Positions 1 to 8,188 of a stretch of DNA of 11,331 nucleotides are shown in pieces; the first letter of the stretch is position 1; every line of letters starts with the position of its first letter. The position numbers and the translations under genes were made by a program. The notes under the pieces were generated by a model, which was not told the origin of the DNA, made no database searches, and saw only the letters and a list, made by a program, of their open reading frames with translations. The DNA is from CADCTB01 sp038231955. Its GTDB lineage: Bacteria > Actinomycetota > Acidimicrobiia > Acidimicrobiales > AC-14. The stretch spans positions 1 to 11,331 of the forward strand of contig JBBSIS010000100.1 of NCBI GenBank assembly GCA_038231955.1. The letters run 5' to 3'.

Positions 1-1638
1 GTTGTTGCCCATCTGGAGGATGACCTCCTCGCCCATACCACCGGCATCCCGGAGCGACCGGGCCACCGCCAGCAACTCCTTGAACTGCCGACCGACCTCG
101 GCGTCGATCGACGCATCGGGTAGGCGGCGCTCCAGGGTGGCTTTGGTCTCGAGGAGGACGGAGTCGCCCAGCCCGGTCACCCGGCCCGACGGCAACACGG
201 TGCTGGGAACGGTCGGCGGCCCAATCGCCGGCGGTGCAGTGACCGTGGGGACCGTGGAGGGCGCGACGGTGCTCGGGGACGTCGTCGAAATCGACGGGCC
301 CAGCGTGGTGGTCGTGACCGTGGTGGTCGTCGACGTGGTGATCGTCACCGGCAGGGGCGCAGGGTGATCGGTGAGAAGCGCGCCGGCCTGAAGGGCCAGG
401 AGTGCCGGTGGGGTGGCGCTGGTGCGAGCGACGACGGCCGTCGTGCCTATGGCCACGACCGCACTTGCCAGCCCGAGGCTGCGCAGGGCTATCCACCCGC
501 GACCGCCTCGGCGGCCACTGCTCCGGCCCTGAAGGTCGGACCACAGCCGGCCCACGGCGCCCGCCCGTACCGGTGACTCCACGAACCGGTAGGACAGGGC
601 GGCCAGGCCCACGGTGATGGCGGCCCGCAGGGCAAGCAGCCCGGCGCCGGAGAGGGGGACGTCGTAGTAGCTCCGGGTGAGCTGGATCACCGGCCAGTGG
701 GCCAGGTACAGCCCATACGAGCGTCGGCCCAGCCACACCATGGGCCGGGAGCCGAGGACCGCGTTGGCGCCGGGTGTCCCGTGGTGCGAAAGCACGGCGA
801 TCAGCACCGCCGAGGCGGCAGCCACCGCGAAGAGCCCGCCACGATAGAGGACTTCGTCGAACTGATGGAAGTGGACAACACTCCAGGCCAGGGCGCCCAG
901 GGCGCCGACGCCGGCGACGCTCAGGACGGCCCGGCCCAGCAGGGTCGGCTGTCGCGTCGACCGCCACGGCGCCCACACACAGGCCAGCGCCGCCCCCAGG
1001 AGGATGGCGCCCACGCGGGTGTCGGTGCCGTAGTACACACGGGACGGGTCGGTGCCGGGGGTGTACAGGACGCCCATGAGGACGGCGGAGCCGACGGCAC
1101 CGGCCATGATCCAGGCGGTGAGGCGCGACACTCGTCGGCGCACGGCCAGGCCGGCCCACAACACCAGCGGCCACACCAGATAGAACTGCTCCTCGACCGC
1201 AAGGCTCCAGAGATGCTGCAGCAGCGGCGGTCTGCCCGCAGCCTGGAAGTACGACTGGTGCTCGAAGATCAGCCGCCAGTTGCTCACATAGGTGAGCGCG
1301 GCCCACACGTCGCCCCGGAGCCGTCCCGCCTGCTCGGCGGCGAGGAACGGGACCACGATCCCCACGGCGACAAGAAGCGTCAGCATGGCCGGCAGCAGGC
1401 GGCGGGCCCGGCGCCTCCAGAAGCTCCAAACGTCCACGAAGCTGTCGCGCCGCCACTCGGCCAGCAGCAGGGCGGTGATCAGGAAGCCGCTGATGACGAA
1501 GAACACGTCGACGCCGAGAAACCCGCCCGGTGCCCAGGCCATGTCGGCGTGATAGGCGAAGACGGCCGCGACGGCAAGGGCCCGTAGGCCGTCGAGAGCT
1601 CGTAGATGGGGGAGTAGCGGCCGCTCGCCGGGTGGCAC
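1..1638 (-). CDS. Acyltransferase family 3 (OafA/YrhL-like) membrane protein with C-terminal SGNH-type domain; partial
   Basis: This integral membrane O-acyltransferase is expected to transfer acyl (often acetyl) groups to a cell-surface polysaccharide or lipid. Reading the minus strand from a GTG at 1638 gives 546 codons open to the window edge. Near the N terminus is LRALDGLRALAVAAVFAYH, with the family's catalytic-type His at about residue 30. It is followed by GVDVFFVISGFLIT, the basic WRRRARRLLPAM motif, and HLWSLAVEEQFYLVWPL, the hallmark of the family. About ten hydrophobic segments follow. A Thr/Ser/Pro-rich linker (about residues 424-484) leads to a GDS motif at 491-493, the first block of an SGNH hydrolase-like domain; a MGNN segment lies at the very edge and the later Asp/His block is outside the window. 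The upstream frame has no other ATG or GTG before it enters the divergent gene, so GTG 1638 is the best start. No Shine-Dalgarno is visible; TACGAT lies 6 nt upstream, so translation may be leaderless. The acceptor cannot be told from sequence. Confidence 0.93.
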   Translation of the reverse strand, partial: MPPGERPLLPHLRALDGLRALAVAAVFAYHADMAWAPGGFLGVDVFFVISGFLITALLLAEWRRDSFVDVWSFWRRRARRLLPAMLTLLVAVGIVVPFLAAEQAGRLRGDVWAALTYVSNWRLIFEHQSYFQAAGRPPLLQHLWSLAVEEQFYLVWPLVLWAGLAVRRRVSRLTAWIMAGAVGSAVLMGVLYTPGTDPSRVYYGTDTRVGAILLGAALACVWAPWRSTRQPTLLGRAVLSVAGVGALGALAWSVVHFHQFDEVLYRGGLFAVAAASAVLIAVLSHHGTPGANAVLGSRPMVWLGRRSYGLYLAHWPVIQLTRSYYDVPLSGAGLLALRAAITVGLAALSYRFVESPVRAGAVGRLWSDLQGRSSGRRGGRGWIALRSLGLASAVVAIGTTAVVARTSATPPALLALQAGALLTDHPAPLPVTITTSTTTTVTTTTLGPSISTTSPSTVAPSTVPTVTAPPAIGPPTVPSTVLPSGRVTGLGDSVLLETKATLERRLPDASIDAEVGRQFKELLAVARSLRDAGGMGEEVILQMGNN

Positions 1639-1659
1639 GGTGGAATCGTACGCTGTCGC
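1639..1659. promoter_or_regulatory. Overlapping divergent -10 elements between acyltransferase and nitroreductase
   Basis: The 21 bp between the two start codons contain TACGCT at 1649-1654 (plus, 5 nt before the nitroreductase ATG) and TACGAT at 1645-1650 (minus, 6 nt before the acyltransferase GTG). Both fit the TANNNT -10 pattern of actinobacterial leaderless promoters, and they share the bases TA at 1649-1650. Neither start has a usable Shine-Dalgarno. That these act as promoters is inference. Confidence 0.5.
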
Positions 1660-2244
1660 ATGGAACTGACCGACGTCGTACGGAAGCGCCGGATGACCCG
1701 CAGCTTCTCGGAGCGGCCTCTGGCCACCGGTGACGCCGACCGGATCCTGTCGGCAGGACTGCGAGGACCGAGCGCCGGGTTCACCCAGGCCGTCGACCTG
1801 GTCGCGCTGGAGGGTCCGGTCCAGACGGCTCTCTATTGGGACGCGGCGCTGCCGAGTGCCGCCCGCCCTGCGTTCTCCTGGCCGGGACTGTTGCGAGCGC
1901 CGCTGCTCGTCGTGGTGCTGTCCTCCGAAGACGCGTACCGGCGCCGCTACGCCGAAGCCGACAAAGCCCGGCCGGGCATCGACGTGCCGTGGTGGCATGT
2001 CGATGCCGCCTTCGCCGCCCTGCTCGTGCAGCTGGCGGCGGTCGACATCGGCCTTGGCACCCTGTTCTTCCAGGCCCACCGCCCTGCCGCCCTGGCCGCG
2101 GCGCTGGGGATCCCGGCGGCGTACTCGCCGGTCGGGACCGTGGCCGTGGGCTACGCCGAGGTGGCGGCGGATCGACTGTCATCGTCCCTGGTCGCCCGTT
2201 CACCTCGTCCGGCCGCCGAGCGCATCCATCGCGGCGGCTGGTGA
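1660..2244 (+). CDS. Nitroreductase family protein
   Basis: This 194-residue protein looks like an FMN-dependent oxidoreductase of the nitroreductase superfamily, soluble and normally dimeric, using NAD(P)H to reduce an unidentified substrate. Supporting features are the N-terminal basic motif RKRRMTRSF followed by a Pro-Leu (residues 8-21), which in the family contacts the flavin phosphate; the LRGPSAGFTQAVDLVAL segment (about 34-50), matching the 'A P S ... Q' region with a Gly-Pro-Ser-Ala core; and the helix DAAFAALLVQLAAVDIGLGT (about 114-133), typical of the dimer and flavin core. The length is usual for the small family members. The ATG at 1660 is favoured because the alignment to the family begins almost at once and a leaderless -10-like TACGCT sits 5 nt upstream. 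It runs convergently into the next gene with 29 bp between stops. The substrate is unknown; the function is family-level only. Confidence 0.85.
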   Translation: MELTDVVRKRRMTRSFSERPLATGDADRILSAGLRGPSAGFTQAVDLVALEGPVQTALYWDAALPSAARPAFSWPGLLRAPLLVVVLSSEDAYRRRYAEADKARPGIDVPWWHVDAAFAALLVQLAAVDIGLGTLFFQAHRPAALAAALGIPAAYSPVGTVAVGYAEVAADRLSSSLVARSPRPAAERIHRGGW

Positions 2245-2273
2245 GAGTCGAGTGGGTGGCGCCGAACCCCAAA

Positions 2274-2648
2274 CTAATGACGGAGCGCGGCGATCAGTTC
2301 CTCGGGTGACTCCACGCTGACCCGCAGCGTGCGGAGCCGAACGGGCACGCCGACGACGTGGGCGCGCGCCGGTGGGTCCATGTCGATGTCCACCACCCCG
2401 CTCGCCGCCCCGTTGACCAGCCACCGTCCCCGCCAGCCGTGGACGCCGATTCCGTAGACCGAGCCCTCGTACGCTCGGACAGCCGTGATGGATGTGAGCG
2501 GGACGTCGGCGCGGAACGACCACCCCATCCGGGCCCGCAGGCGGTCGCCGTCGACTTCCACTCCGGAGAAGGCGGGCCCGGCGCCGAGCACCGTGAGCAG
2601 TGGCCGGAAGACGCCGTAGCGGAGAGGAAATGTCTGGGGCGACGTCAT
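2274..2648 (-). CDS. Conserved-looking hypothetical protein, soluble, beta-rich
   Basis: This 124-residue protein has no signal peptide, membrane span or motif I can assign. The sequence starts MTSPQTFPLRYGVFRPLL and continues with alternating hydrophobic/polar stretches (DGDRLRARMGWSFRADVPL, then ITAVRAYEGSVYGIGVHG and VNGAASGVVDIDMDPP), which suggests a mostly beta fold such as a PH-like barrel, followed by a C-terminal helix (SVESPEELIAALRH). The fold suggestion is inference from pattern only. GC3 is high across this frame, supporting real coding. It is divergent from the small membrane protein at 2669 with only 20 bp between start codons. No Shine-Dalgarno is visible; GAGAAT lies 6 nt before the ATG, so the message may be leaderless. 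Confidence 0.75.
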   Translation of the reverse strand: MTSPQTFPLRYGVFRPLLTVLGAGPAFSGVEVDGDRLRARMGWSFRADVPLTSITAVRAYEGSVYGIGVHGWRGRWLVNGAASGVVDIDMDPPARAHVVGVPVRLRTLRVSVESPEELIAALRH

Positions 2649-2668
2649 ACGACGATTCTCGCGCCACC

Positions 2669-2974
2669 ATGGAGAAAGTGAGCTCGACGACCTGCCCCCA
2701 CGGCCGTACCCGCGCCAGCTGCGAGATCTGCCGCATCATGGACCCGTCGCCAGTCCCCGACGCCCGAGGTCGACGACCGGCCCGGCGTGGCCGCGGCCTG
2801 CCCGGCAGCGTGGCCGGCGTCGCCGTTCTGGCCATCGTGGCGTTCGTGGTCGTGGGCTGGGTGGCGGCCGCGTTCTTCGCCGTGCTGCGGATCGTCGAAC
2901 TGCTCGCCGTCGCCCTCGCTGCGGGTTGGGTGGGCTGGAAGCTGGGCGTCCGCAACGGCCGATCTAGACGGTAG
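2669..2974 (+). CDS. Small membrane protein with Cys-rich N terminus
   Basis: This predicted 101-residue protein is of unknown function. Residues 9-21 read CPHGRTRASCEIC, a C-x8-C-x2-C arrangement with an extra His that could bind a metal or form a small knuckle. A basic, Pro/Arg-rich stretch (about 26-44) follows. A long hydrophobic region (about 48-94) is most easily read as two membrane helices separated by the short turn FFAVLRIVE, and the C terminus ends in a basic tail (RNGRSRR). The ATG at 2669 was chosen because it leaves the divergent gene's start free. An in-frame start at 2600 would overlap that gene by about 50 bp, and the GTG at 2678 has GGAG only 3 nt away, which is too close for a normal ribosome binding site. 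The frame keeps strong GC3. A regulatory or anti-sigma-like role would be a guess and is not claimed. Confidence 0.65.
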   Translation: MEKVSSTTCPHGRTRASCEICRIMDPSPVPDARGRRPARRGRGLPGSVAGVAVLAIVAFVVVGWVAAAFFAVLRIVELLAVALAAGWVGWKLGVRNGRSRR

Positions 2975-3050
2975 GGGAGGCGCGCTCACGCCACGCGCGT
3001 GTGTCACGTCCGGTCACAATCCGCTGCAACCTCCGGATGGCATTCCGACG
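2975..3050. other. Intergenic space between convergent genes
   Basis: This 76 bp separates the end of the small membrane protein from the end of the decayed downstream gene of the methyltransferase locus. It holds a perfect 10-bp palindrome, CACGCGCGTG, and a possible 5-bp stem (CGCGC at 2981-2985 with GCGCG at 2995-2999). There is no following T-run, so a canonical terminator cannot be called. Confidence 0.4.
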
Positions 3051-3304
3051 TCAGCCGTGGGGTCCCCTCCCGAGGCTTCTGAGCAGGTCGGCCACGTCGC
3101 TGAGCCGACCGCCGTACGGCTCCATCCAATTGAACGGATTATCGCACCGAAAGCTCAGCCACGCCGTCTCGCCCCCAGTAGGATCCAAGCGAATGGGCTT
3201 CCGATCCACGGATCATCAGAATCCAAAGCATAATCCACTTCCAAGGTGGCCGAGAGGGTCGCAAGCAGTTGGACCTCGGGATCGTGAATGTTCGCGAGCG
3301 TCAC
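3051..3304 (-). pseudogene. Frameshifted short gene coupled to the methyltransferase; possible endonuclease remnant
   Basis: A GTG at 3304 overlaps the methyltransferase stop (GTGA), the classic arrangement of a translationally coupled partner. From there the frame reads VTLANIHDPEVQLLATLSAT and reaches DDPWIGSPFAWI at about residue 41 before drifting to a stop at 3155. A second minus-strand frame, open from about 3212 to a TGA at 3051-3053, continues with PTGGETAWLSF and then NPFNWMEPYGGRLSDVADLL, with strong coding bias. The best reading is one gene of about 84 codons broken by a frameshift near 3160-3210, or the two ends of a longer gene joined by an internal deletion. I recall 'DPW.GSPF.WI'-type N termini and 'AWL.....P..W..P.GG.L' C termini from actinobacterial restriction endonucleases, so a remnant of the cognate nuclease is plausible; this is inference from memory. 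No catalytic PD-(D/E)xK core remains, so nuclease activity is not expected. Confidence 0.55.
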
Positions 3305-4376
3305 GGCGACGCATGCATCCGGACGTCGCCATTCACTCGAACCGGGTCAATTACCAGGAAGTCTGGGCAGGCACGGAATAGCGAGTCACCAACAAGCCGT
3401 GCACGCATTGTCTTGATGGCGTCCGGACTCTCGTCGACGAGCACGAACCTCCGGTTGAGCTCCATGGCCGCTGCGCCGAGGGTGCCGCTGCCAGCAAAGA
3501 AGTCAAGCACCCAGTCATCGGGACGTGTGCTCGCCTGGACCATTCGGCGGACTATGCCTATAGGCTTCTGAGTGACGTAGCCGGTCTTCTCTTTGCCCGT
3601 AGGGGATACGATCGTGTGTCACCACACGTCAGTCGGAAGTTTACCCTTCGCTACCTTCTCTGGAGTAACAAGCCCAGGAGCCATGTACGGCTCCCTGTCT
3701 ACATCTTCGGAATTGAAGTAATAGTTTTTCGGGTTCTTTACGTAAACTAGGATATTATCATGCTTGGCTGGCCACCTATTCTTGCTGCGTGCTCCATAGT
3801 CGTATGCCCAGATGATTTCGTTTAGGAAACAATCCCGACCGAAGAGAGCGTCTAATAGAACCTTGGCATAGTGTGCTTCTCGGTAGTCGAGATGCAAGTA
3901 AAGAGTTCCATCTCTCGCCAGGAGGCGCCAGGCCTCTTCTAGCCGAGGTTCGAGAAATGTCCGTAGTCTGCAAATATGTCGTCATACTGAGTAATCGTTC
4001 CTCGCACCGTTTCGTATGTCTTACCTTTGAATCCTACACGGCCACCGGTGTCCGACCGAAGGGTCCGAAGAGTTTGCCGCTTCTGCACTCGGCCAGTGTT
4101 GAATGGGGGATCAATATAGATCACCGTGAACACACCGCTTGGGAGTAGCGGAAGCACGAGGGCGTTGTCGGCCTCCACGACAAGGTCGGGCGAGTCGTCG
4201 GTCCAGAGTGAGTAAGCCATCGGACACCAATGATAGAGGTGGCCTGTGACAGGATCCGGGATGCCGCCGCCCTCGACCTCGAGGGAGCCGGTGAGCACGC
4301 AACGATCGTCCAGCATCTTCGACAGGTGCAGGGATTGCTCAGGGACCTTGATTGCCCCCGCCAACTCCTCGAACAC
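3301..4376 (-). pseudogene. Broken beta-class site-specific DNA adenine methyltransferase
   Basis: The intact ancestor would have transferred a methyl group from S-adenosylmethionine to adenine in a specific DNA site, as the modification half of a restriction-modification system or as a solitary enzyme. The catalytic motif DPPF (4101-4112, within VIYIDPPFNTG) precedes the cofactor motif FAGSGT (3481-3498, within VLDFFAGSGTLGAAAMELNR), the order of the beta class. Between them are family-like segments LHLDYREAHYAKVLLDALFG, WAYDYGARSKNRWPAKHDN and EKTGYVTQKPIG. Two lesions break it. After FADY, near 3961, the frame shifts by one base; the correct continuation TFLEPRLEEAWRLLARDGTL starts at 3960. 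At 3619-3621 a TGA replaces what should be the second Trp of DVWWHTIV. The family-like start is probably ATG 4220 (MAYSLWTDDSPDLVVEADN); the frame is open further to GTG 4376, and that 52-codon extension is unexplained. GC is much lower than in flanking genes, suggesting horizontal acquisition. Sequencing error remains possible for either lesion. Confidence 0.82.
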
Positions 4377-4434
4377 CCCTGTTCAGTGCGGTAGGCGCTG
4401 GATCAGCGGGCGCCGGTCGGGGTAGGACGAGCCC
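4377..4434. promoter_or_regulatory. Short divergent spacer upstream of aldo/keto reductase
   Basis: In this 58-bp region the sequence GGTAGGACGAGCCC directly precedes the reductase ATG. AGGA at 4424-4427 is 7 nt from the ATG and could act as a Shine-Dalgarno. The same bases also resemble a leaderless -10 (TAGGAC, 6 nt spacing, last position not matching TANNNT). The sequence does not decide between the two. Confidence 0.35.
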
Positions 4435-5406
4435 ATGGAACCACGCACTCTTCGTGACCTCACCGTCTCCGCCATCGGCTTGGGCTGCATGGGCATGTCG
4501 GAGTTCTACGGCACCACCGACGACACCGAATCCACCGCGGTGATCCACCGGGCGCTCGACCTGGGCTGCACCTTCCTCGACACGGCTGACATGTACGGGC
4601 CCTTCACCAACGAGGCGCTGGTGGGCAAGGCCATCGCCGGCCGCCGTGACGAGGTGGTCCTGGCCACCAAGTTCGGCAACGAGCGGCGCGAGGACGGCTC
4701 CTGGATCGGCATCAACGGGAGCCCCGACTACGTGCGGGCCGCGTGCGACGCATCGCTGCAGCGGCTCGGTGTCGACCACATCGATCTCTACTACCAGCAC
4801 CGGGTCGATACCCAGGTGCCGATCGAGGACACTGTCGGCGCCATGGCCGAGTTGGTCGAGGCGGGCAAGGTCCGCCATCTCGGGCTGTCGGAGGCCGGTG
4901 CGGGCACCGTGCGACGGGCCCACGCCGTGCACCCCATCACCGCGCTCCAGAGCGAGTTCAGCCTGTTCAGCCGGGACGTCGAGGACGACATACTGCCGAC
5001 GGTGCGTGACCTGGGTATCGGGTTCGTGGCCTACAGCCCTCTGGGGCGAGGGTTCCTGACCGGTGCCTACCGGTCACCAGACGACCTGCCCGACGGGGAC
5101 ACCCGCAGTGAGCGGTTCCCTCGGTTCGGTAAGGAACACTTCGACCGCAACCTGGCTCTGGTCGACTCGGTGACCGAACTGGCGCAGGCCAAAGGAGCTA
5201 CACCTGGACAGGTGGCCATCGCCTGGGTCATGGCCCAAGGGCCCGACGTCGTCCCCATCCCCGGGACCAAGCGCCTCCGTTACCTGGAGGAGAACGTGGC
5301 CGGCGCCGATGTGTCGCTCGACGACGGGGATCTGGCCTGGCTCGACGCCAACGTCGGCGCTCCCAGCGGCGACCGTTACGCCGACATGGGCACCGTCAAC
5401 CGCTGA
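4435..5406 (+). CDS. Aldo/keto reductase
   Basis: This 323-residue, soluble, NADPH-dependent oxidoreductase of the aldo/keto reductase superfamily would reduce aldehydes or ketones; its physiological substrate cannot be read from sequence. The full (beta/alpha)8 barrel length is present. The N-terminal VSAIGLGCMGMSEFYG is typical of the YdhF/IolS/'AKR13-like' group. The catalytic tetrad is complete: Asp49 and Tyr54 in FLDTADMYG, Lys79 in LATKFGN, and His122 in YYQHRVD. The late barrel shows FVAYSPLGRGFLTG, and the cofactor-binding C-terminal segment reads VVPIPGTKRLRYLEENV. The ATG at 4435 fits the family N terminus and has AGGA at suitable spacing. The next gene follows on the same strand after 69 bp but has its own strong ribosome binding site, so co-transcription is possible but not shown. 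The gene looks intact and native, unlike the broken locus next to it. Confidence 0.95.
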   Translation: MEPRTLRDLTVSAIGLGCMGMSEFYGTTDDTESTAVIHRALDLGCTFLDTADMYGPFTNEALVGKAIAGRRDEVVLATKFGNERREDGSWIGINGSPDYVRAACDASLQRLGVDHIDLYYQHRVDTQVPIEDTVGAMAELVEAGKVRHLGLSEAGAGTVRRAHAVHPITALQSEFSLFSRDVEDDILPTVRDLGIGFVAYSPLGRGFLTGAYRSPDDLPDGDTRSERFPRFGKEHFDRNLALVDSVTELAQAKGATPGQVAIAWVMAQGPDVVPIPGTKRLRYLEENVAGADVSLDDGDLAWLDANVGAPSGDRYADMGTVNR

Positions 5407-5461
5407 CCGGCGTTCCGGGCCGACGCGCCTGGGTAGAACTGCCTGTAGGCCTCGTCGAGCC

Positions 5462-5467
5462 AAGGAG
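5462..5467 (+). promoter_or_regulatory. Shine-Dalgarno of the acidic hypothetical protein
   Basis: AAGGAG lies 8 nt before the ATG at 5476. It is the only textbook ribosome binding site in the window, contrasting with the apparently leaderless starts elsewhere, and it fixes the start of this gene. Confidence 0.8.
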
Positions 5468-5475
5468 ACACACCG

Positions 5476-5967
5476 ATGGACATTGTGCGCAACCCCGACG
5501 GGACGCTGGTCGTCCCCGTGCAGCCGGCCCGCCGCCACGACACCGACGACGAGGCCGACGCCGGTGCGGGCGCGGCAGACCACGAAGAAGCCCCGACCGA
5601 AGCCGATGCGCCCCCGACGACCCGGGTCCTGCACCCGGGCGAAGGTGGGTACGACGAGGCCCTCGCCGAGTGGGATGTCCAGCAGAACCCTGATCGAGGC
5701 CCGGCCGTTTCGACTGCGACCGGCCGCCAGGAGGCCATGACCCTCGTCCATGCGGTGGCGACGTCACCGGACCATGACGTGGCGCCGGCGGTCGAGGCGC
5801 TCGACGACCCCGAGGCCAGCGGCGAGGCACTTCGTCACGTGCTCGTCGGAGGCGTCCATGCGGTCGAGGACTTTGCGCAGGAGGTGGCCGAGACGGAGGG
5901 CGGCGACCCTCTTCCGGCCCACCAGGCCACCAAGATCATTGGCGAGGTGCTGGCCGAGCTCGACTAG
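5476..5967 (+). CDS. Acidic hypothetical protein
   Basis: This 163-residue soluble protein has no recognised function. It begins MDIVRNPDGTLVVPVQPAR, a compact beta-hairpin-like N terminus, then enters an Asp/Glu/Ala-rich, probably disordered stretch (about residues 20-50). A short ordered-looking segment follows (TTRVLHPGEGGYDEALAEWD, about 48-67). The C-terminal half (about 83-163) is rich in Ala, Val, Glu and His and looks helical, with QEAMTLVHAVATSPDHDVAP and HQATKIIGEVLAELD. There is no signal peptide, membrane helix or metal motif. The start is set by an AAGGAG 8 nt upstream. It follows the aldo/keto reductase on the same strand after 69 bp and is convergent with the DUF255 gene, with 11 bp between stops. 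Confidence 0.85.
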   Translation: MDIVRNPDGTLVVPVQPARRHDTDDEADAGAGAADHEEAPTEADAPPTTRVLHPGEGGYDEALAEWDVQQNPDRGPAVSTATGRQEAMTLVHAVATSPDHDVAPAVEALDDPEASGEALRHVLVGGVHAVEDFAQEVAETEGGDPLPAHQATKIIGEVLAELD

Positions 5968-5978
5968 GGCGGCGAAGG

Positions 5979-7955
<1,977 letters not shown>

Positions 7956-8001
7956 GGGCGCGAGCGTAGAGGCAGGACGCAGACGCTACGGTCCGGGCCT
8001 C
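7956..8001. promoter_or_regulatory. Back-to-back leaderless-type promoters
   Basis: TACGCT on the minus strand (7963-7968) lies 7 nt before the DUF255 ATG. TACGGT on the plus strand (7987-7992) lies 9 nt before the GTG at 8002. The two hexamers are 18 bp apart, so each occupies the place where the other promoter's -35 box would lie. Promoter activity is inferred from TANNNT match and spacing. Confidence 0.45.
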
Positions 8002-8178
8002 GTGGTCCGTGACATCGCCGAAGTGCTGGTCGTGGTGGCCGTCGGCGGGATGCTGTGGTCAGCAGCGGCTCGGCTGCGCCGGGGCCAGGCCCGTCCTTTC
8101 CTGTGCCCGGGCTGCGGCCGCGCGGTGGCGAGGGTCTACGACCGCTGCCCGTCCTGCCGTCACTCCACCAGGGGGTGA
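8002..8178 (+). CDS. 58-residue membrane protein with zinc-ribbon tail
   Basis: This short protein starts VVRDIAEVLVVVAVGGMLWS. Residues about 5-22 form a single hydrophobic helix, followed by a basic stretch (RLRRGQARP) and then CPGCGRAVARVYDRCPSC: two CxxC pairs separated by 12 residues, the layout of a small zinc ribbon. With the positive-inside rule, the ribbon would lie in the cytoplasm. The GTG at 8002 is preferred over longer in-frame alternatives because those would overlap the divergent DUF255 gene, and because TACGGT lies 9 nt upstream. No function is assigned; zinc ribbons of this kind bind zinc and often mediate protein contacts. The gene is convergent with the next one, with 10 bp between stops. 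Confidence 0.65.
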   Translation: MVRDIAEVLVVVAVGGMLWSAAARLRRGQARPFLCPGCGRAVARVYDRCPSCRHSTRG

Positions 8179-8188
8179 CCGTTCCCCA

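Noticed and set aside
190..370. Repeat-like GTGGTGGTCGTGACC stretch as a tandem repeat or regulatory array
   Set aside because: It is explained by runs of Thr/Ser/Val codons in the acyltransferase's low-complexity linker on the minus strand.
697..1587. Plus-strand open frame of 296 codons
   Set aside because: It is antisense to the acyltransferase, whose minus frame carries family motifs (VEEQFYLVWPL, GVDVFFVISGF); the plus frame is a Gly/Arg/Pro/His-rich shadow of high-GC DNA.
2200..2955. Minus-strand open frame of 251 codons
   Set aside because: It runs across three better-supported genes in another frame and has low-complexity Thr/Ala/Arg composition with no motif.
3619..3621. TGA recoded as Trp in the methyltransferase
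   Set aside because: Several other genes in the window (nitroreductase, aldo/keto reductase, DUF255 gene) end naturally in TGA, so TGA is a stop here; the nearby frameshift also argues for decay.
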